Shown: one piece after another, positions 1 through 6,291 of the stretch
Numbering within the stretch: position 1 is the first letter of the stretch
Layout of the letters: each line of letters opens with the position of its first letter
Assembly (NCBI GenBank): GCA_900548615.1
Contig: URKW01000102.1
Location: 1 to 6,679 of the forward strand
Direction: 5' to 3'
DNA from: an uncultured Eubacteriales bacterium
Lineage (GTDB): Bacteria; Bacillota; Clostridia; Oscillospirales; Oscillospiraceae
DNA: 6,679 nt
Position numbers and translations under genes: made by a program
Notes under the pieces: generated by a model
The model's database searches: none
What the model was told of the DNA's origin: nothing
Seen by the model: the letters and a program-made list of their open reading frames with translations, nothing else

Positions 1-559
1 AAGAGCAGTAGGGCCCCGGCCGGGGGGCAATCCGATAGCCTTCTCCCGTGGAGCCGGTGCCGGGATAGGACATGCCGCCGGTGGCGACGATCACCGCGTC
101 GGCGGGGTAGGTTCCCTTCTCCCCTGTCACCGCCGTCACGCGGCCGTCCGCCGTCTCCACCGACGCGGCACGGTCGTGGATCCAGCGGATGCCCAGCGTT
201 TTGACCTGCCGTTTCAGCGCGTCGGTAATGTCAAAGGCGCTGTCGGACACCGGAAACACCCGGTCGCCCCGCTCCACCTTCAGCGGCACGCCGCAGCCCT
301 CGAAAAACGCCATGGTATCCCGGCTGGTAAAGTGGGACAGTGCGCTGTAAAGGAATCGGCCATTACGGGGAATGTGGGCCATCAGGCCCTCCAGATCCGT
401 GTCGTTGGTGACGTTGCAGCGGCCCTTTCCCGTGATATTGATCTTCTTACCCAACCGCTCGTTAGGCTCTATCAGGCTCACTTGCGCACCGTTCTTTGCG
501 GCGGCGATGGCGGCCATCAAACCGGCGGCTCCGCCGCCGATCACCGTTATCTTATTCAT
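1..559 (-). CDS. HI0933/YhiN-family NAD(P)/FAD-dependent oxidoreductase, N-terminal part (3' end off window)
   Basis: The visible 186 codons encode the FAD-binding N-terminus of an HI0933-like flavoprotein (aminoacetone-oxidase-type family; E. coli YhiN and similar). Seen directly: a Rossmann dinucleotide loop VIGGGAAGL at residues 6-14, an acidic strand end (LIEP, 29-32), the family signature ITGKGRCNVTN at 42-52, and an ATGGMSYPGTGSTGEGY block at 159-175. Members are usually about 400 residues, so roughly half is missing past the left edge. The physiological substrate of the family is poorly defined. The ATG at 559 overlaps the end of the upstream regulator gene by 8 nt, so translation is probably coupled; only a weak GGAA lies upstream. 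The last eight or so residues (after GYRIA) do not resemble the usual continuation with a GHT motif, and coincide with a GC-rich palindrome. Family call is secure; the extreme 3' end is doubtful. Confidence 0.9.
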   Translation of the reverse strand, partial: MNKITVIGGGAAGLMAAIAAAKNGAQVSLIEPNERLGKKINITGKGRCNVTNDTDLEGLMAHIPRNGRFLYSALSHFTSRDTMAFFEGCGVPLKVERGDRVFPVSDSAFDITDALKRQVKTLGIRWIHDRAASVETADGRVTAVTGEKGTYPADAVIVATGGMSYPGTGSTGEGYRIAPRPGPYCS

Positions 560-1418
560 CTTCCGCTTTTCCAAAAATACTGTATTTTGACCACACCTGC
601 TCCATGTCGGCGAACACCTGCGCCACCTCGTCCCGCTTCCGCTGGCCTACCGCCAGGATCAGCGCGTTGATCAGGCTCAGCGGCGCCGCCAGCGAATCCA
701 CATAGGACAGCGCCTCGCACCGCACCAGCAGCGCCGCCGTCGCCAACGGATACAGGGGCGACAGCTGACTGTCGGTAATGGCCACCACATCCGCGCCACG
801 GTCATGAGCCAGCTGAATGGCGTGAATGCCCATATTGGAGTACCGTGGGAAGCTGATGCCCACCATCACGTCGCCGGGGCCGATGTGGATCATCTGCTCA
901 TAGATCTCGCCCGCCGCCGTGTTCTGCACATAGATCACGTTTTTGAACAGCAGGTGGAAATAGAAATTCAGATAGCCCGCCAGAAATGAGCTGGAGCGCA
1001 CCCCCAGAATATAGATGTGCTGGGCATGCAGCAACAGTTCCACCACATGCTGGAACTCGCCGCGATCCACCTGCTCGATGGCGTTGTGGATGCTGTCCAT
1101 ATCCCGCTGCATCACCGTGGCCAGAATGTCATTGCCGGTCATCTGATCCTGAGACGCCTGGATCCGCTGCACCGAGGTCAGCTTGCCCCGGATGATCTCC
1201 TGCAAGGCCTTTTGCATGGCGGGATAGCCGCTGTAGCCCAGCTCGGCGGCAAAGCGTACCACCGTGGACTCGCTGACCTGCGCCGTCTGTCCCAGACGGG
1301 CGGCGGTCATGAACGCGGCCTTGTCATAGTTGTTCAGGATATAGTCAGCGATCCGCTTCTGTCCCTTGGAGAAGCTGTCTCGGCTGGCACGTATCGTATG
1401 TAATACGTTCTGTTTCAT
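552..1418 (-). CDS. MurR/RpiR-family transcriptional regulator (HTH + SIS)
   Basis: Cytoplasmic DNA-binding regulator of 288 residues, the usual length for the RpiR family. The N-terminal HTH_6 domain covers about residues 1-77; LGQTAQVSESTVVRFAAELG (42-61) is the helix-turn-helix. A linker leads to a sugar-isomerase (SIS) domain at about 122-260, with the ligand-site-like segments GVRSSSFLAG (139-148) and ISFPRYS (188-194), and ITDSQLSPL (214-222). SIS domains in this family normally sense phosphosugars. The start at 1418 was chosen because the ATG overlaps the upstream TGA as ATGA, AAGGAAG lies 9 nt upstream, and the protein then begins exactly where the family does. An in-frame extension up to 1628 would add 70 unrelated residues and was rejected. 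No sugar-metabolism gene is in the window, so effector and targets are unknown. Confidence 0.93.
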   Translation of the reverse strand: MKQNVLHTIRASRDSFSKGQKRIADYILNNYDKAAFMTAARLGQTAQVSESTVVRFAAELGYSGYPAMQKALQEIIRGKLTSVQRIQASQDQMTGNDILATVMQRDMDSIHNAIEQVDRGEFQHVVELLLHAQHIYILGVRSSSFLAGYLNFYFHLLFKNVIYVQNTAAGEIYEQMIHIGPGDVMVGISFPRYSNMGIHAIQLAHDRGADVVAITDSQLSPLYPLATAALLVRCEALSYVDSLAAPLSLINALILAVGQRKRDEVAQVFADMEQVWSKYSIFGKAEDE

Positions 1419-2131
1419 TCTCTCTCGCTTCCTTTTAGGGCGGAGACCTCCGCCTCTGTCAAATACCGCCACTGTCCCGGCGGCAGGCTGCCCAGCGTCA
1501 GCGTGTCCTCCGCAATGCGGCGCAGCCGCATCACCTGCAAGTCCACCTTGGCGCACATACGCCGTATCTGGCGGTTCTTTCCCTGATGGATGGTCACAAG
1601 CAGCAGCGCCTGTCCGCCCCGCCGCCACACTTGCGTCACCTGTGCGGGAACGATAGGCTCACCGTCCAGCTCGTCCACAGCGGACAGCCGCTCCGCCGCA
1701 CCGTCCAGCGTACCGCCGACCGTTACCTCATAGGTTTTGTCCACCTGATGACGGGGGTGGGTCATGGCCTGCATCAGCGCCCCATCGTTGGTGAACAGCA
1801 GCAATCCCTCACTGTCCTTGTCCAGCCGTCCCACCGGAAAGACCCGGACGCCGCAGTCCGCCACCAACTGAGCGGCGGTGGCGCGGCCCAGCTCATCGCT
1901 GAGGGTGGTCACATAACCACGGGGTTTATTGAGCATCAGGTACACCATCGGTTCGGCAAACGTCAGCGGCTTTCCGTCCACGGCGATAGCGTCCGTCTCC
2001 GGATCGGCCTTGTCGCCCAGCCGGGCCGCAGCGCCGTTGACCGTCACCCGTCCCTCCGTCAGCAGCGCTTCCGCCGCCCGACGGGAGCAAAGGCCGGAGC
2101 GGGCGATCAGTTTTTGCAGCCGTTCCGTCAT
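1415..2131 (-). CDS. rluB: 23S rRNA pseudouridine synthase, RluB/RsuA family
   Basis: Isomerises a uridine in rRNA to pseudouridine; RluB enzymes act on 23S rRNA (position 2605 in E. coli). The 238-residue protein has an N-terminal S4 RNA-binding domain (about 2-48; LQKLIARSGLCSRRAAEALL) followed by the catalytic domain. The block VGRLDKDSEGLLLFTNDG at 100-117 contains the catalytic aspartate, D104. Further family blocks are MLNKPRGY (66-73), DKTYEV (131-136) and GKNRQIRRM (184-192). The ATG overlaps the TGA of the upstream carboxypeptidase gene as ATGA, with GGAGG (2139-2143) 7 nt upstream, which fixes the start. rluB lying beside a DacF/DacB-type gene and near scpAB is a familiar Firmicute arrangement. 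RsuA (16S) specificity cannot be excluded from sequence alone, but the Firmicute context favours RluB. Confidence 0.94.
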   Translation of the reverse strand: MTERLQKLIARSGLCSRRAAEALLTEGRVTVNGAAARLGDKADPETDAIAVDGKPLTFAEPMVYLMLNKPRGYVTTLSDELGRATAAQLVADCGVRVFPVGRLDKDSEGLLLFTNDGALMQAMTHPRHQVDKTYEVTVGGTLDGAAERLSAVDELDGEPIVPAQVTQVWRRGGQALLLVTIHQGKNRQIRRMCAKVDLQVMRLRRIAEDTLTLGSLPPGQWRYLTEAEVSALKGSERE

Positions 2132-2931
2132 GATGCTTCCTCCGTGTTTTTCGTTTCATAGGCGGCAAAGCCCATTTCATACAGGGTCTTGTGATCCACC
2201 CAGTCGTTGCCGTCGCACAGCGTCACCGCCACAAGGCGGCGGCCCTGCCGCTCTGCGCAGGACACCAGCGTGCGTCCCGCCGCCTTGGTATAGCCGGTTT
2301 TCATACCGATGCAGCCCTCGATTTGCCGCAGCAGCTTATTGTGATTGGTCATGCTCCTGCCGCCTACCGTGGCGGTTTTGGTGGAGCAGATACGGCGGAA
2401 CGTGGGATCCTCCGCCGCGTAGGCCGCCAGCACTGCCATATCCCGCGCCGTGGAATAATGGTTTTCGTCGTCCAGCCCGTTGGGATTGGCAAAGGAGGTG
2501 TCCTTCATCCCCAGCGCCGCAGCCTTTTCGTTCATGGCCTGCACGAACGCGTCCAGACCGCCGCAGCAGTCCGCCAGCGCCAGCGCCGCGTCGTTGCCGC
2601 TGCACAGCATCAGGCCGTACAGCAGCTCCTCCACCGTCACCGTTTCTCCCGGCTTGAGATACATGGAGGAGCCCTCCACCATGTGGCTTGCCGTTACGGT
2701 GATGGTGTCCGTCAATTTGGCGCGCTCCAGCGCCACCAGCGCCGTCATGATCTTGGTGGTGCTGGCAATGCGCATGCACCGTCCTGCGTCCTTTTCAAAC
2801 AATATCTCTCCGCTGTCGGCGTCCATCAGGATCGCCGCCGCGGCGGACAGCTGCACCGCCTCTGCCCGGCAGGGCAGCAGCGCCAGCAGCATCGTCAGGG
2901 TCAGCAGCGCCCCGCACAGTTTTTTCCACAT
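2128..2931 (-). CDS. Short D-alanyl-D-alanine carboxypeptidase (peptidase S11, DacF-like)
   Basis: Exported serine carboxypeptidase that removes the terminal D-Ala of peptidoglycan stem peptides. All three active-site motifs are present: S57-T-T-K60, S111-G-N113 and K211-T-G213. A signal peptide is evident (MWKK, hydrophobic 6-20, AEA at about 23-25). C21 is preceded by proline, so a lipoprotein is unlikely. At 267 residues it ends just after the S11 catalytic domain. It lacks the C-terminal PBP5-type beta domain and membrane-anchoring amphipathic helix of classical DacA/DacF (around 380-400 residues), so the mature enzyme may be free or only loosely held. The mature part has eight cysteines, including C110 just before the SGN motif. 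Its start codon lies inside a perfect 8-bp inverted repeat. The neighbouring YtfJ-family gene hints at a sporulation role, but vegetative use is equally possible. Confidence 0.94.
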   Translation of the reverse strand: MWKKLCGALLTLTMLLALLPCRAEAVQLSAAAAILMDADSGEILFEKDAGRCMRIASTTKIMTALVALERAKLTDTITVTASHMVEGSSMYLKPGETVTVEELLYGLMLCSGNDAALALADCCGGLDAFVQAMNEKAAALGMKDTSFANPNGLDDENHYSTARDMAVLAAYAAEDPTFRRICSTKTATVGGRSMTNHNKLLRQIEGCIGMKTGYTKAAGRTLVSCAERQGRRLVAVTLCDGNDWVDHKTLYEMGFAAYETKNTEEAS

Positions 2932-2951
2932 GGTATCACCCCGGATACCAT
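2930..2951 (-). promoter_or_regulatory. Perfect 8-bp hairpin over the ribosome binding site and start of the carboxypeptidase gene
   Basis: On the minus strand ATGGTATC (2951-2944) is followed by the 6-nt loop CGGGGT and then GATACCAT (2937-2930). The arms are perfectly complementary. The GGGGT of the loop, with the next G, is the only plausible Shine-Dalgarno sequence for the carboxypeptidase gene, and the last two bases of the right arm are the A and T of its ATG. In mRNA this would place the ribosome binding site in the loop and half the start codon in the stem. A role in controlling translation, or in making it depend on coupling with the upstream gene, is inference. Confidence 0.55.
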
Positions 2952-2956
2952 CCTAT

Positions 2957-2978
2957 GCAGGGACGGTTTGTCCCTAGC
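2957..2978. repeat. Small hairpin, AGGGAC-GGTTT-GTCCCT type
   Basis: Six perfect base pairs (AGGGAC 2959-2964, GTCCCT 2970-2975) enclose the loop GGTTT. They are extended by GC/GC pairs (2957-2958 with 2977-2978) across a bulged A. It sits about 15 nt after the stop codon of the YtfJ-family gene and just before the hairpin over the next gene's start. There is no T-run after it on the minus strand, so it is not a classical terminator. From memory, GGGACGG-type palindromes are dispersed in many clostridial genomes; whether this is such a repeat or an mRNA processing/stability element cannot be told here. Confidence 0.5.
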
Positions 2979-2992
2979 TTTCCAATTTCCCC

Positions 2993-3391
2993 TTATTCAG
3001 AGAACTCCTTCTCCGCCTTCTTGCGGTCGATAAAGCTCTCTACCCGATCCAGCACCTGGGGCACCAGCTCGATGGCACGATCCACCGTGCTGATGGCGGG
3101 TGCGGCCACCGGCAGCATACGAGTCACGCCGTCCTTGACCACCAGAAACGCCATGGGCTCCACTCGGACGCCTGCTCCTGCACCGGCGCCCATCTGGTTG
3201 GTCTGCTTGCCGTAGTCTCCGCCGCCGCAGCCGAAGCCGAAGCTCAGCCGGGACACCGGAATCAGCGTCACGCCGTCCGGCGTGGTGATGGGCTCGCCCA
3301 CGATGGTGTTGGAATCCACCATTTCGCGGATCTTTGCCATGGACGCTTCCATGACTGCCGTAATGGAGTTCTTCTTCTCGTTCATTTCCAT
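2993..3391 (-). CDS. ytfJ: GerW/YtfJ-family sporulation protein
   Basis: Small protein of 132 residues, full length for the family (Pfam spore protein YtfJ). In Bacillus subtilis the homologue (GerW) is made in the forespore and is needed for normal germination with L-alanine; its biochemical activity is not established. Seen: an N-terminal helix (about 7-27), then the glycine-rich core with PVSRLSFGFGCGGGDYGK (45-62), MGAGAGAGVRVEPMAFLVV (67-85) and a charged C-terminal helix (about 104-130). The ATG at 3391 is preferred over M3 because AGGA lies 8 nt upstream of it. It directly follows a DUF2953 gene, as ytfJ and ytfI do in Bacillus, which supports the call. Its presence suggests an organism that forms spores, although family members also occur in lineages not known to sporulate. 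Confidence 0.92.
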   Translation of the reverse strand: MEMNEKKNSITAVMEASMAKIREMVDSNTIVGEPITTPDGVTLIPVSRLSFGFGCGGGDYGKQTNQMGAGAGAGVRVEPMAFLVVKDGVTRMLPVAAPAISTVDRAIELVPQVLDRVESFIDRKKAEKEFSE

Positions 3392-3428
3392 GGTCGTATT
3401 CCTTTCTGTATCGTAAATCGTTTATTGT

Positions 3429-4130
3429 TCAAGCCGCTTTGTCAGGCGCAGTCTCCGCTTTCTTTTCAGCGGCCGCCTGCTCCGCCGCCTTTTTGGCCGC
3501 TTCCTTCTTCATGGCCTTCTGCCGCTTCAGGAACGGGAGCAGGAACCGCAGCAGCGGCCCGGCCGCCGCGAAGCCGATGGCCAGCAGATCGCCGATCCGA
3601 TAGCTGATCCCCACTGTGCCGGAGACCTTCGTCTCAAAGGCGTTGAAATCCATCTCCATATGAACCTGGGGATCCGGCATATGCACCGTTTTCTCCAGCC
3701 ACGGCATCACCGTCCACACGGCGGCGTTGACCCAGCCGTACCATTCCGCCGTGTTGGCGGGATTTTCGTCCCCCAGCACGATGCTCACACGCATGGGATC
3801 GATCCGGATACGGCGTCCGGCGCGGCGCAGCGCCCCTTGTATGGCGCGCCATACGGCGCTCAGCGCGGCGCGGATATCGGCGGCGGTCAGGTGGAGATTC
3901 AGCTTTTTCTTCTCCTTGACCGGCTGCTTGCCTGTCTCCGCCGCTTTCTCTTTTTTTGGCTTTTCCTTTTTGGGCTTCTTCTCCGGCGGCGGAACCACCT
4001 GTAACTTCACCGGCCCGATCTGAGCCGTCACATGCAGCTCGTCGCCGAAGCTGGCGGTCACGCTGACTCGCAGGCACAGGATCACCACGATCAGCGCCGC
4101 GATAACGCCCAATATGATCCATCCTACCAT
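3429..4130 (-). CDS. DUF2953 domain-containing membrane-anchored protein (YtfI-like)
   Basis: Protein of 233 residues and unknown biochemical function. Seen: an N-terminal membrane segment (about 3-21), a short beta-rich stretch (22-46), and a very basic and acidic linker at 47-77 built of PKKEK-like repeats. A conserved region follows (about 108-185; PMRVSIVLGDENPANTAEWYG runs through 112-132), with VSGTVGISYRIGDLL (169-183) as the typical DUF2953 end. A second hydrophobic stretch (about 183-200) leads into an Ala/Lys/Glu-rich tail. The start is clear: AGGAGG at 4139-4144 sits 8 nt before the ATG. The neighbour YtfJ-family gene is the usual partner of DUF2953 in Firmicutes, so a sporulation-linked role is plausible but unproven. 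The A7 run in the linker (3951-3957) could invite indels. Confidence 0.85.
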   Translation of the reverse strand: MVGWIILGVIAALIVVILCLRVSVTASFGDELHVTAQIGPVKLQVVPPPEKKPKKEKPKKEKAAETGKQPVKEKKKLNLHLTAADIRAALSAVWRAIQGALRRAGRRIRIDPMRVSIVLGDENPANTAEWYGWVNAAVWTVMPWLEKTVHMPDPQVHMEMDFNAFETKVSGTVGISYRIGDLLAIGFAAAGPLLRFLLPFLKRQKAMKKEAAKKAAEQAAAEKKAETAPDKAA

Positions 4131-4157
4131 GTGACGCGCCTCCTTTCACGGGAAATA

Positions 4158-4754
4158 TCAGTCCTCCGCAGACAACTCCTCCGGCAGCTCCAGCAGGTTT
4201 CCCCGCTCGTCCAGCCGCAGCTGGCCGTCGCCCTCCATGCCGGGCATCTCCGGCAGATCATCCAGCGACCGCAGATGGAAGGCCCGCAGGAAAGCCTGGG
4301 TGGTGCGGTACAGCCGGGGCCGTCCCGGCACCTGAAGCCGTCCGCATTCCTCAATCAGATGCCGATCCAGCAGCAGACCCACCGTGTAGGAGCTGTCCAC
4401 ACCACGGATCTGATCCACATAAGCCCGTGTGGTGGGCTGGTAGTAGGCAATGATGGTCAGCACCTCCAACGCAGGCTGACTCAGCTTGGCGGGCTTGCGC
4501 ACCTCAAAGGCCCGGCGGATGATGTCGCCGTATTCCGGCGCGGAGCAAAGCTGATAGCTGTCCTCCATCTTCAAAAGCCGCATGCCCCGGCGCTCGTAAG
4601 CATAGTAGTCCGTCAGCTTCTGCAGCACCAGCTCCACCGTGGGGCGATCCATGTCCATGGCCATGCAGATGCGATCCACCGCCACCGGCTCGCCGGAGGC
4701 AAAAAGGATGCCCTCGATGGCCGCCTCAACTTCCTTCATTTCAAGCGTATCCAT
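4158..4754 (-). CDS. scpB: Segregation and condensation protein B
   Basis: ScpB is the kite-type subunit of the SMC-ScpAB condensin. It dimerises, binds the ScpA kleisin, and takes part in chromosome compaction and origin segregation on the nucleoid. The 198-residue protein has the usual two winged-helix domains (about 5-80 and 88-160). The best signature is LSQPALEVLTIIAYYQPTTR at 91-110, followed by VDQIRGVDS (113-121), LLLDRHLIEECGR (127-139) and PGRPRLYRTT (143-152); a SLDDLP (163-168) motif follows. The C-terminal tail is acidic. The ATG at 4754 is chosen over M6 because GGAGG lies 6 nt upstream. It begins 12 nt after scpA, the invariant partner order in Firmicutes, so the two subunits are almost certainly co-translated from one mRNA. 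Confidence 0.97.
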   Translation of the reverse strand: MDTLEMKEVEAAIEGILFASGEPVAVDRICMAMDMDRPTVELVLQKLTDYYAYERRGMRLLKMEDSYQLCSAPEYGDIIRRAFEVRKPAKLSQPALEVLTIIAYYQPTTRAYVDQIRGVDSSYTVGLLLDRHLIEECGRLQVPGRPRLYRTTQAFLRAFHLRSLDDLPEMPGMEGDGQLRLDERGNLLELPEELSAED

Positions 4755-4766
4755 ATCTTACCTCCC

Positions 4767-5561
4767 TCAAACATCGCCCTGCCAGTCATCCGGCATATCG
4801 CCGCTGCACTCCACGGTGCAGTCGTTGACGCCGGAGGCCAGACGGATGATGCGGCTGCGGCACAATTCCAGCACCGCCATAAAGGTCGCCACGATCTCGC
4901 TGCGGCTGCGGCTGCCCCGGAACAGCAGCAAAAAGCGGGTGATGCCGCCGGTCTTGAGCCGGCGGAAGATCTCCCGCGCCTTGGTCTCCACGGAGTACGG
5001 CTCACGCCGCACGATCTCGTCAAAGGGCTTCAGATCCGGCTGGGCGTCCAGCTGACCCCGACGATCCGACACCTCCTGCATGGCGATGATAAGATCACCA
5101 GGCTGCTGGTCATATTCGTAGATCTTGCCCCGCTCCATTACCTCCGGCGGGCGGGTCAGGATATCACGGCCAAATTCGCTCATAGGAGCCAGCCGCGCGG
5201 TCAGCACCTTAACGCGGGCGTATATGTCGCCCCGCTGGCGCTCCTCCAGCGATTTGATCAGGGCGTCCATCTCGCTCTGGGCTTCCTCGTCCTCCAGATT
5301 CAGCAGCATGCGGGTCTTGATGTACATCAAATGGGCGGCCATGGCAACGAACTCGCTGGCTACCTCCAAATCCATCTGCTTGCGCTGCTCCAGATATTCC
5401 TGATACTGATCCAGGATCAGCGCAATGGGGATATCCTGTATTTCGATTTTATTCTTACTCAGCAGGAACAGGATCAGATCCAGCGGGCCCTCAAAATCCT
5501 CCAGCGGCTCACTGCCCTTGGCCTGCACCACCTTTTCCAGTTTGAAAATGGGATTATCCAA
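4767..5561 (-). CDS. scpA: Segregation and condensation protein A (kleisin), TTG start
   Basis: ScpA is the kleisin that bridges the SMC dimer and holds ScpB. The 264-residue protein shows the N-terminal SMC-neck-binding part with FEGPLDLILFLLSKNKI (23-39) and ASEFVAMAAHLMYIKTRMLL (68-87). A variable middle follows (about 90-190), then a C-terminal winged helix with SRSEIVATFMAVLELCR (219-235) that contacts the SMC head. Before FEGPLDL there are about 22 residues (MDNPIFKLEKVVQAKG...), longer than the roughly 8 in Bacillus ScpA; this seems typical of Oscillospiraceae. The start codon is TTG, with GAGGT (5570-5574) 8 nt upstream and overlapping the stop codon of the protease gene. No ATG is available before the conserved domain. 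The 11-nt gap to the preceding gene implies one transcript. Confidence 0.96.
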   Translation of the reverse strand: MDNPIFKLEKVVQAKGSEPLEDFEGPLDLILFLLSKNKIEIQDIPIALILDQYQEYLEQRKQMDLEVASEFVAMAAHLMYIKTRMLLNLEDEEAQSEMDALIKSLEERQRGDIYARVKVLTARLAPMSEFGRDILTRPPEVMERGKIYEYDQQPGDLIIAMQEVSDRRGQLDAQPDLKPFDEIVRREPYSVETKAREIFRRLKTGGITRFLLLFRGSRSRSEIVATFMAVLELCRSRIIRLASGVNDCTVECSGDMPDDWQGDV

Positions 5562-5569
5562 TGGTCGTT

Positions 5570-5574
5570 ACCTC
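5570..5574 (-). promoter_or_regulatory. Ribosome binding site deciding the TTG start of scpA
   Basis: GAGGT on the minus strand, 8 nt before TTG at 5561. Its first two bases are the last two of the TGA stop of the upstream protease gene, so termination and re-initiation are physically adjacent. No ATG or GTG lies at a better distance in the scpA frame. Confidence 0.75.
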
Positions 5575-6235
5575 AATAAAAGCCGACAATGCGGCAGAAT
5601 AGCTGGAACACCCAGCCGATGGCGCCGTCCAGCACATTGGACAGGGCGCCGAAGCAGACCAGCGCCATGATAATGAGCATGCCGAACCGCTCGTAGCGCA
5701 TCAGCCACGCATACTGCCTGTCCGGCAGCAGCGCCGCCAGCACCTTGGAGCCGTCCAGCGGCGGGATGGGGATCAGGTTGAACACACCGAGACCGATGGA
5801 CAGCAGCGCCGTGCTCACCATGAATTCAAACAGCGTCTCGTTGATATCGCCGGTGGTCAGCGCACGGGTATACATCAGCCGTGCGCCCAGCAGCAGCCAC
5901 AGGGCCAGCAGCAGATTGGACACAGGCCCGGCCAGCGCCGTGATGGCCATGCCCCGCTTGGGATGCTTGAAGTAGCTGGGATTTACCGGCACAGGCTTTG
6001 CCCAGCCCACGCCGGTCAGCACCATGGCGGCAAGACCGATCCAATCAATGTGCCGCAGAGGGTTCAGGGACAGGCGGTGGTTCCGCTTGGCCGTGGGGTC
6101 GCCCAGAAAAAAGGCGGCGATGCCGTGGCAGGTCTCGTGCAAAATCAGGCAGAGCAGCACCGCCGCCACACGCAGCAGCGTGTCCCGCAGAGAGCCGAGA
6201 TCCAGCGCGTTCCAAAGGTTTTGCAGATAGTTCAA
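5573..6235 (-). CDS. Site-2 protease family (M50) membrane metalloprotease, TTG start
   Basis: Integral membrane zinc protease of 220 residues, belonging to the small prokaryotic site-2-protease-like group without PDZ domain. Zinc and catalytic residues are in place: H33-E-T-C-H37 within the first membrane helix (about 20-44), and N153 to D161 in NLIPIPPLDGSK as the third ligand motif. Other hydrophobic segments are at about 66-78, 97-120, 137-158 and 184-212. The substrate is unknown; relatives cut membrane-bound proteins, and homologues commonly precede scpA in Clostridia. The start is TTG at 6235: AGGAG (6245-6249) lies 9 nt upstream, an in-frame TGA is only 9 nt upstream of it, and the next Met (71) falls beyond the HExxH motif. 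It is the first gene of the minus-strand operon, behind a strong extended -10 promoter. Confidence 0.93.
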   Translation of the reverse strand: MNYLQNLWNALDLGSLRDTLLRVAAVLLCLILHETCHGIAAFFLGDPTAKRNHRLSLNPLRHIDWIGLAAMVLTGVGWAKPVPVNPSYFKHPKRGMAITALAGPVSNLLLALWLLLGARLMYTRALTTGDINETLFEFMVSTALLSIGLGVFNLIPIPPLDGSKVLAALLPDRQYAWLMRYERFGMLIIMALVCFGALSNVLDGAIGWVFQLFCRIVGFY

Positions 6236-6244
6236 ACGGGGTCA

Positions 6245-6249
6245 CTCCT
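6245..6249 (-). promoter_or_regulatory. Ribosome binding site deciding the TTG start of the M50 protease
   Basis: AGGAG on the minus strand, 9 nt before TTG at 6235. An in-frame TGA lies between it and the start, so translation cannot begin further upstream in this frame. Confidence 0.78.
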
Positions 6250-6291
6250 ATCGAAAAAGGCCTAATATGCCAAATTACCAATAACAGTCTA

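Noticed and set aside
1419..1628. A 70-residue N-terminal extension of the RpiR-type regulator
   Set aside because: It runs through the rluB coding region in another frame, has no family similarity, and the ATGA junction with its own ribosome binding site explains the shorter start.
2901..2951. A possible 16-codon leader frame starting with ATG at 2951, overlapping the carboxypeptidase start
   Set aside because: There is no properly spaced ribosome binding site for it, and the peptide shows no attenuator-like codon run.
2980..2993. GGGGAAATT on the minus strand, resembling a sigma-F/G -10 ahead of the carboxypeptidase gene
   Set aside because: No GYATA-like -35 is found at the required distance, and the pattern is too degenerate to stand alone.
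2191..3033. A 280-codon plus-strand open frame antisense to the carboxypeptidase
   Set aside because: The minus-strand gene has all three active-site motifs and a signal peptide; the antisense frame has a compositionally odd His/Arg/Gln-rich product.
3951..3957. A-AAA-AAA heptamer in the DUF2953 gene, in the right phase for -1 ribosomal frameshifting
   Set aside because: The run arises from consecutive lysine codons in a low-complexity linker. The -1 frame gives an Arg-rich shadow product, and I saw no clear stimulatory structure.
4032..5579. A 515-codon plus-strand open frame antisense to scpB, scpA and part of the DUF2953 gene
   Set aside because: It is opposite three well-supported genes, its product is His/Gln/Leu-rich with no recognisable domain, and such long antisense frames are common in GC-biased coding DNA.
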